From NCBI GenBank assembly GCA_963681505.1, contig OY811982.1, forward strand, positions 6,252,683-6,316,682: a DNA stretch of 64,000 nucleotides, read 5' to 3'. Position numbers and translations under genes: made by a program. Positions 58,849 through 64,000 of this stretch are shown here, piece after piece. The notes under the pieces are model-generated. The model was given only the letters and a program-made list of their open reading frames with translations, was not told where the DNA came from and did not search any database. The first letter of the stretch is position 1. The number at the start of each line of letters is the position of its first letter. The stretch comes from Eunapius fragilis. Its lineage: Eukaryota; Porifera; Demospongiae; Spongillida; Spongillidae.

Positions 58849-59301
58849 CTGGAGTGGGTACAATCAACGTGGTACATGGCCATATAAATAGGAAATATTG
58901 CAGATAGTGGGATGAATGGGAGAGGAGGAAGGGGAAAGATGTGGGGAAGAGGAAAAGGCAAGCCTCAGGGCAATTGGGTTGGTGTATTTTTATGTGGATA
59001 TGCAGTTATCTTAAAGGCTTTGCCAAAGTAATGTAATTGGCCATTATTAAATGGTAGCTCTAGTATGTTATTCAAGCCACTCCCACTTCCTCTAAACCCA
59101 AACCCTTATGCACTCCTGTAATGAATTTTCTTGAACTTTGTTGCTCTGTATGTATAAAACTCTGATAAATGCCCACTGTGGACCTAAACCCCTTACCCAC
59201 TGCTCACCATGTTTAACATTTCAATCAATGCCTGCTCCTTGCCTCATTAATGATCAATGCAGTGCCCAAATGTATTTATCTCATTAGTACATCACATTGA
59301 A
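58849..59301. other. Intron-like gap
   Basis: No exon or known repeat. Confidence 0.5.
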
Positions 59302-59832
59302 CAGTGGCGGATCCAGGATTTGGGGGGGGGGGGGGGCACAATGGAAGGTGTGGCTATAGGTGGGGCAGAATAGTGAGCGGCGGCGCCCCGGAGAGGGTGC
59401 CCCCCTCCCGCCCAGCTAGGGGCTATGGGGGAGCGCTGTAAGCTCCCCCAGACCCCCAGAAGCTTTGCAATTTTAGCGTTTTGGCATTAAAAATCCTATA
59501 GCATTTATAACGAAATCTGTAATCGCTGACGCTTTCCTCTTCTTCGGCACTCCGTTGCATGTGAAGTCGTTTGCAGAGCCGACCTGGTCTGCCTGGTCTT
59601 CGATTACTATAGCGCAGCTAGCATTGTCGCCATCACAACCTCCGCTGTTAATTGGATTGTTCAATCTAAGCCCCCTCCCGCATTTTTTTACAATCATTGA
59701 ATTGCTAACTAAAGGCGCCTGTATCATCGCATTTGTGAATTGCTAATTAATGGGTGGGTGGGGGGGGGGGGGGGGGGGCACGGGCCCGTTGTGTCCACCC
59801 CCCCCCCTCCCCCCCAACTGGATCCGCTACTG
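59302..59832. mobile_element. Non-autonomous DNA element with CAGTGGCGGATCCAG ends
   Basis: Terminal inverted repeats CAGTGGCGGATCCAG (59302-59316) and CTGGATCCGCTACTG (59818-59832) differ at one base. G runs (59322-59336 and 59760-59778) follow the ends. The flanks attgaa and attgga nearly match and could be a target-site duplication. A minus-strand 84-codon frame inside (59473-59727) contains PKKRKASAITDFV, a nuclear-localisation-like basic run, and may be the remnant of a transposase N-terminus. I believe such ends occur in hAT-like elements of invertebrates, but this is from memory. Confidence 0.7.
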
Positions 59833-59939
59833 ATTGGATCAAATTAATCTGATTTTTAGGATCACGCGACAAGAAATGAGCTTGGGTCTTACAAGCAATG
59901 AATCATGAAGGGACCACTCCATCAATGTTACTAACTCAC

Positions 59940-60041
59940 CCTGCCTTTAATGTTCACATCAATACTGGGATTGGAAAGGAGACGTTCCACACATGGAGTA
60001 TGCCCTACCCTTAAAGCATTGTGTAATGTAGTATCACCACG
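59940..60041 (-). CDS. Ankyrin repeat exon 3
   Basis: 34 codons, RGDTTLHNALRVGHTPCVER, then LLSNPSIDVNIKGR. Acceptor cctactcaag and donor GTGAGT. STPG changed to SNPS. Confidence 0.83.
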
Positions 60042-60189
60042 CTTGAGTAGGTAATATATTTAACTCTTTGAGTGTCAATCTTGTAATACGGGTGATGTCG
60101 TTAATTGCCAGCTATGTTTTTAATTATGGCTACCTGTAGCTTATTAGTCGCCGTTCTCGAAGAATGACACGGTTAGCTTACTTAATACC

Positions 60190-61924
60190 GGGTTTACGAA
60201 AGACGCGGGGAAATTTTGGGGAATACAAAACTTTCATTATTCCCTCCTTTCGTTTGATTCCCAGCTTAATTACGTTGCCTAACAGACCTTCTTATACCCA
60301 AACATACTGTAGAGTTGGGGCCGAAAAGTTCATACCGTTGTCGTAAACTGAAGTCTCAAACCAACCTCATTAGCGTTTTCGCGGTGGCCCACGATTTCAA
60401 GGTGCACTTTTTTTCTTTATAATTCCTTGGCTTATAAAGTGTGCCAACTACTCTGGCATAAGAAAAGGCTACACAATACACAATAGCTATATGTAAATAT
60501 AACGCAGCTGCCTTCCGAGGTGCAGTGTGTGTTTACTCACGAAGAGAAGTAATAAAAATGATGAAACAATTACCTCATTAACAGCTGCCTCGAAATTCAG
60601 TGTCCCGGATGGCATCGGGATACATAGCCAAAAAAGGAAAACATAGAAGCGGAGCATGTAAAACGTGTAATTCAGGTATGTCTGTAATTGTAGACAACAC
60701 ACTCGCGGACGTCTTCGCAAACAGTTGAACTTGCAATTGGCTAATAAAACCCGTCATCATAGCGCTCCAGCTATGAGCATGTGCATAGTTGCTGAGTCTG
60801 TTGTTCTTTGGAGCATTTGGACTGTCCACCCTGCTGCTCCTGCTGCTGCAGATACTGTGTCCTTTCTCCTGCTGTCCCTGTCCCTGCTACTGTTCATACA
60901 GCTGTCCCTACTACTGTGTCCCTGCTACTGTTCCCATAGCTGTCCCTGCTAATGTTCCCACTGCTACTGTTCCCACAGCTGTCCCTGCTAATGTTCATAC
61001 AGCTGTCCCTACTACTGTTCCCACAGCTGTCCCTGGTACTTTTCCCACAGCCGTCCCTGCTACTGTTCCCACTGCTGTCCCTGCTACTGTTCCTACAGCT
61101 GTCTCTGCTACTTTTCCTATAGCTGTCCCTGCTAATGTTTCCACAGCTGTCCCTACTACTGTTCCTACAGCCGTCCCTACTGTTCCCACAGCTGTCCCTG
61201 CTACTGTTCTCACAGCTGTCCCTGCTACTGTTCCTACAGGTTGGGGCAATTGAAATAAAAGTCCACAGGGAAGAGAAAAAACAACACCTTGCCTCCTCTT
61301 CATTGGAATGTTACAGCTTGATATAAAAGTTGGGCAGGTGGGCAGGGGTGTGTGGGCCTACATTGACGTAAGCTCTAACAATCATTGCTATTACATGCAT
61401 ATGCATCCCCAATACCAATCAACCAACACCTATCATTTTTTTGTATTGTGCAGAACTCTCACTCCTGCCAACACATTGGCTTGATACACTCTGATATACA
61501 TGTAGGAGCTTATTTTCTGTACATGTACATCAAACAGCATGCAATATGAAGTACATCCGGGTGTGGGTGTAGCGGTTAAACGTATATCGATTCTTTACTA
61601 AATCAGCCAAACGAAAAGGCAGAGGTATAGAATGCATTTTCTTTACAAATACCACCAATAGTATATTATGAACTTGTAAGACTGATCTGGGATTGCTTAG
61701 AAAAAACTGCACCTGCCGCGGCCCGTTGGCTAGGTTGTCCGACATTACGGGTCTTTTATGACCAAGGCAATTGTCCCCAAGGCAGTCGTAAATAGGCAGT
61801 GACCATCAAAATGCTTATAATAGCAGATGCTGCATTATGAAACAACAACTCCATTCAGAGGGATTTTTTCAGTTTTGAATATCCCCAAAATAATCAAGAT
61901 GTCCCCGCGTCTTACGTAAACCTG
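60190..61924. mobile_element. 1.7-kb segment with ~65-bp imperfect inverted ends
   Basis: The left end (60190-60248: gggtttacgaaagacgcggg..., attttggggaatacaaaact, tattccctcc) and the reverse complement of the right end (61858-61924: aggtttacgtaagacgcggg, ttttggggatattcaaaact, aatccctc) match along their length apart from an ~8-bp gap. The interior carries a 24-bp minisatellite and no transposase. Flanking target-site duplication is not clear. Confidence 0.6.
60870..61245. repeat. 24-bp minisatellite (TGTTCCCACAGCTGTCCCTGC units)
   Basis: About 15 degenerate units alternate ctgtccctgctactgt and tcccacag. As 24 is divisible by three, frames of over 100 codons of Val/Pro/Thr/Ala (plus) or Gly/Thr/Val/Ala (minus) exist, but the plus frame opens at TTG. 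Not called as a gene. Confidence 0.92.
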
Positions 61925-62294
61925 GTGTTAAAGATATAAAAGCGTTTTATGATGTTTATTTGGTGTACTAGCTTGAAAAACAATGGTTGCCTACAACACT
62001 CGATATAGGCGGACACAAATGGGCCGGGATTTGAAGCCATCATATCGTGTATACTATAAAACAGAAGACGAAAACACGTTATTTTTATCCCTTGGTGCTA
62101 TTTCTAAAGTCCAGGTGTTTAAAAAGGCTTCGCTCTCCCCTATTTTAGTAGAACAAGCGAGTGCTTATTCAAAGCCGCTAGTGACGATAGAGGCGCCATT
62201 ACACGCACACCTAGTTCCTTTTTTTTTTAAAGCAACACTCCAGTCATAGCTCTATGTATAACACTCTCCATTTTTATCCAGTAAAACAACTCAC
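61925..62294. other. Intron-like gap
   Basis: A plus-strand 88-codon frame (61983-62249) begins at ATG but has no domain and lies antisense to the ankyrin gene. I do not call it. Confidence 0.4.
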
Positions 62295-62396
62295 CGCGTT
62301 TCGAATGTTCACATCAATACCAGGAGTGGAAAGGAGACATTCCACACAAGCAGAATAACCACACCACGCAGCAATGTGTAATGGAGTATCATCATT
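62295..62396 (-). CDS. Ankyrin repeat exon 2
   Basis: 34 codons, NDDTPLHIAAWCGYSACVEC, then LLSTPGIDVNIRNA. Acceptor cccactaaag and donor GTGAGT. About 130 bp upstream on the minus strand a possible donor (aaag|gtaag, 62524) ends a frame FQFDSLIGTALKG, which could be a further upstream exon. Confidence 0.88.
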
Positions 62397-62796
62397 CTTT
62401 AGTGGGGACAATAGTTCAGTCAATATAGTGGGCACAATGAGCACATAGTGTAACAATGTAAAACTCCAAATCCAAGAGCTCACAATTGACATGGATATAA
62501 AAAATTGAACAAGATCAAACTTACCTTTTAAGGCTGTTCCAATGAGGGAATCAAATTGAAAATACATATGAATATTAATGGAAATAATCTCATTATGTGC
62601 GGTGTTGTGCACATAATAGTGCATTGAGGCAAGCATATTGCATGCTTAACCACTGTTCTATTGAGATATGCTCAGTCTATGCATATGTACCACTGCTAGA
62701 CACCCTGCCCAGTCTATACACACGTTCCTCTGGTTAGAGTAAAAAAATCAGTTTGTTGTTCCCTCATGGACACTCCACACATACATACATCAACTC

Positions 62797-63028
62797 ACTG
62801 AATTTTTAATAATACGAGATGGTCTTATTATTATTATTATTATAAATAGCTGATGTAATTCGGTATTTTTAACCGAATACCAAAATTATGTACTACTCGC
62901 TTTAGTTAATTGCTCTAACAGTTAGGCGTCTAACAGACACCTGAAAATAACAAACAAACACATCCTGAAGTGATTGATACACTTGGCGTGCTTTACAAAC
63001 GTTCCTACGTGAGTCATGCTAACCATCC
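62797..63028 (-). pseudogene. Interrupted ankyrin exon remnant
   Basis: The intron word gttccctcatggacactcca and a donor-like actcac (62792-62797) lie on the left, and the exon-start word catcctgaaatggg (acceptor plus GATGG) on the right at about 63022-63035. Instead of ~100 bp of ankyrin code, ~225 bp of unrelated AT-rich sequence with a (tta)n tract lies between. Probably an exon destroyed by insertion or deletion. Confidence 0.4.
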
Positions 63029-63560
63029 TGAAATGGGTACAACGGTGCAGTCAACAGGGTGGGTACAATGTAGATATATGTGCATGCATGTGTACATGAC
63101 AATGTAAACAGGAAAGTTATTGAAATACAAATACATGTACTACAGATGGTGTATTATATGTAGAGGTGGATGGTGGACAGTGCGGGATGAGAAAGAGGAG
63201 AAATGGGCAGTGGGGAAGGGGAAATGTAGGAGCAGGTTAAGAGTATCATGAAATACGAAATAATCATGGGTCTTTGAAAAAATGGATCAAGATGCTCCAT
63301 CATTTACAAGTAACATTTATACCCTCACCTTGCCTTTAATGTTCACATCAATACCAGGAGTGGAAAGGAGACATTTCAAATCAGTAGTACGACCTTCTCT
63401 GGCAAGAATGAGTAATAGCGAGTCATCATCCTGGAGCAATTACAATAGCTAATTAAACGAGGTGTATTGAGGAATGCAGCATGTAAGCATTTAAATACAT
63501 GATCAGGTCTGTTCTTTACACAAGCTATCTTAACCTAGTTAGCCTACTTCATACATTTAT
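63025..63560. repeat. Segmental duplication, copy 2
   Basis: Matches 49330-49870 including exon and intron sequence. The right boundary is near 63560, where both copies enter tta/ata-rich sequence. Confidence 0.9.
63329..63430 (-). CDS. Ankyrin repeat exon 1 (5'-most seen)
   Basis: 34 codons, DDDSLLLILAREGRTTDLKC, then LLSTPGIDVNIKGK. Near-duplicate of exon 9, sharing the loss of TPLH. Donor GTGAGG. Confidence 0.85.
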
Positions 63561-63834
63561 TATTATAATAACAATATAGCGTAGTGTAGTGTAGTTAGTT
63601 TTGTTCTCTTTTCTTTAATAACAATAACTGAATACATGAATGAGAACAAATGCACATAAAAATTAAATGAAATAAAAAATAAAGACGAGGCCAAATGAAA
63701 AATTTTTCAGTGGACCTTTGCCACTGCACAGGCCGAAGCTATAGAATAGTGTTGTCAGTGGGAATGAAATGACCTGGTTCCTCGAAGGCTTTTTGTTCTT
63801 GTGAGTGGTGCACTGTTACTGCCATTATAATAGT
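63561..63834. other. No recognisable gene
   Basis: AT-rich, no exon seen. Confidence 0.5.
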
Positions 63835-64000
63835 GGTTTTGTGCACACGTTACACAAGGCAAGTAATGGCATAAAATTGCACCAAAATGCAGCATAATAC
63901 TAAAATGGGTAACATTTGCAAAAGATAAAAAGGTTCACATTTTCAAGTCTTGATCTAAATATTTTTTTGGAGGTTGCAGTAACAACAGTAAGTGGTGGAG
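63835..64000 (-). pseudogene. CR1/L2-like non-LTR fragment, second copy, running off the window
   Basis: gtgcacacgttacacaaggc, aaggttcacattttcaagtc and atttttttggaggttgcagt closely match 54825-54970, the 3' UTR and end of the polymerase frame of the fragment at 54.8-55.7 kb, in the same orientation. Confidence 0.88.

Larger units (their letters stand above)
42886..63430 (-). other. Ankyrin-repeat locus: 14 single-repeat exons
   Basis: Fourteen minus-strand exons of 99, 102 or 108 bp each encode exactly one ankyrin repeat starting at the x-G-x-T-P-L-H position and ending just after LLSTPGIDVNIxxx. Each is preceded by a pyrimidine-rich ...AG and followed by GTGAG. All lengths are divisible by three and all junctions fall between codons, so exons can be added, lost or skipped without shifting the frame. 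Introns hold transposon remnants. One long gene or several cannot be decided: no start or stop exon and no non-ankyrin domain is recognisable. Ankyrin repeats are protein-binding scaffolds, so no enzymatic role is implied. Confidence 0.85.

Noticed and set aside
60789-61303. 154-codon frame with a hydrophobic start and Val-Pro-Ala-Thr repeats
   Set aside because: It opens at TTG, not ATG, and the repeat is a 24-bp minisatellite open on both strands. No splice context.
61983-62249. 88-codon frame from ATG
   Set aside because: No domain, no Kozak-like support, and antisense within an ankyrin intron; probably chance.
58747-63430. Complete ankyrin protein with signal, kinase or death domain
   Set aside because: I found only ankyrin exons; no first or last exon or partner domain could be recognised in the window.

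Overview
The window looks like animal nuclear DNA, most plausibly from a marine sponge (demosponge); this is an inference. There are no operons and no long uninterrupted gene blocks. Coding signal comes as short exons bounded by GT...AG sites and as one large intronless TRAF-family gene. Ankyrin repeats are encoded one per exon. The rest is tandem repeats, microsatellites, poly-G/poly-C runs and decayed transposons. Many long open frames begin at GTG or TTG or lie in tandem repeats, and these are not genes.

Layout. 0.16-1.56 kb: a 17-bp C/A-rich minisatellite with a ~284-bp higher-order repeat. 3.56-6.84 kb: a 164-bp satellite, 20 copies. 9.2-10.8 kb: rearranged duplications, a palindrome array and a G-rich element with inverted ends. 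11.35-12.37 kb: the 3' exon of a glycosyltransferase-like gene. 12.8-19.2 kb: four copies of a composite repeat (called here the DPEK/foldback element), plus a (CA)n tract and a large inverted repeat. 19.3-21.7 kb: two arrays of a CCGCTAGCGG palindrome flanking a dead Gypsy/KRBA2-type integrase. 22.1-23.5 kb: the TRAF-like gene (RING-like finger, TRAF zinc fingers, coiled coil, MATH). 25.3-25.8 kb: a possible small two-exon gene. 28-31.3 kb: candidate exons. 33.3-34.7 and 39.3-42.1 kb: two broken copies of one unrecognised protein family.

42.9-63.4 kb: fourteen single-ankyrin-repeat exons on the minus strand. All have lengths divisible by three and clean splice sites, so they are probably parts of one or more ankyrin-repeat genes. 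Their introns hold a retrotransposon graveyard: an R2-like element with a dead reverse transcriptase and four copies of its restriction-like endonuclease end, two non-LTR (CR1/L2-like) fragments, a gag-like fragment with a zinc knuckle, two further DPEK/foldback elements, a G-rich element ending in CAGTGGCGGATCCAG, and a 1.7-kb segment with ~65-bp inverted ends.

The best candidate for something undescribed is the DPEK/foldback family. It has at least seven composite or partial copies here. Intact copies carry, in order, a 9-bp-stem terminal hairpin whose two arms vary together between copies, a conserved leader, a short basic open frame beginning Met-Pro-Ser that in some copies runs into ~13-residue R-Y-x-x-x-P-E-x repeats, and a ~260-290-bp near-perfect palindrome at the 3' end.
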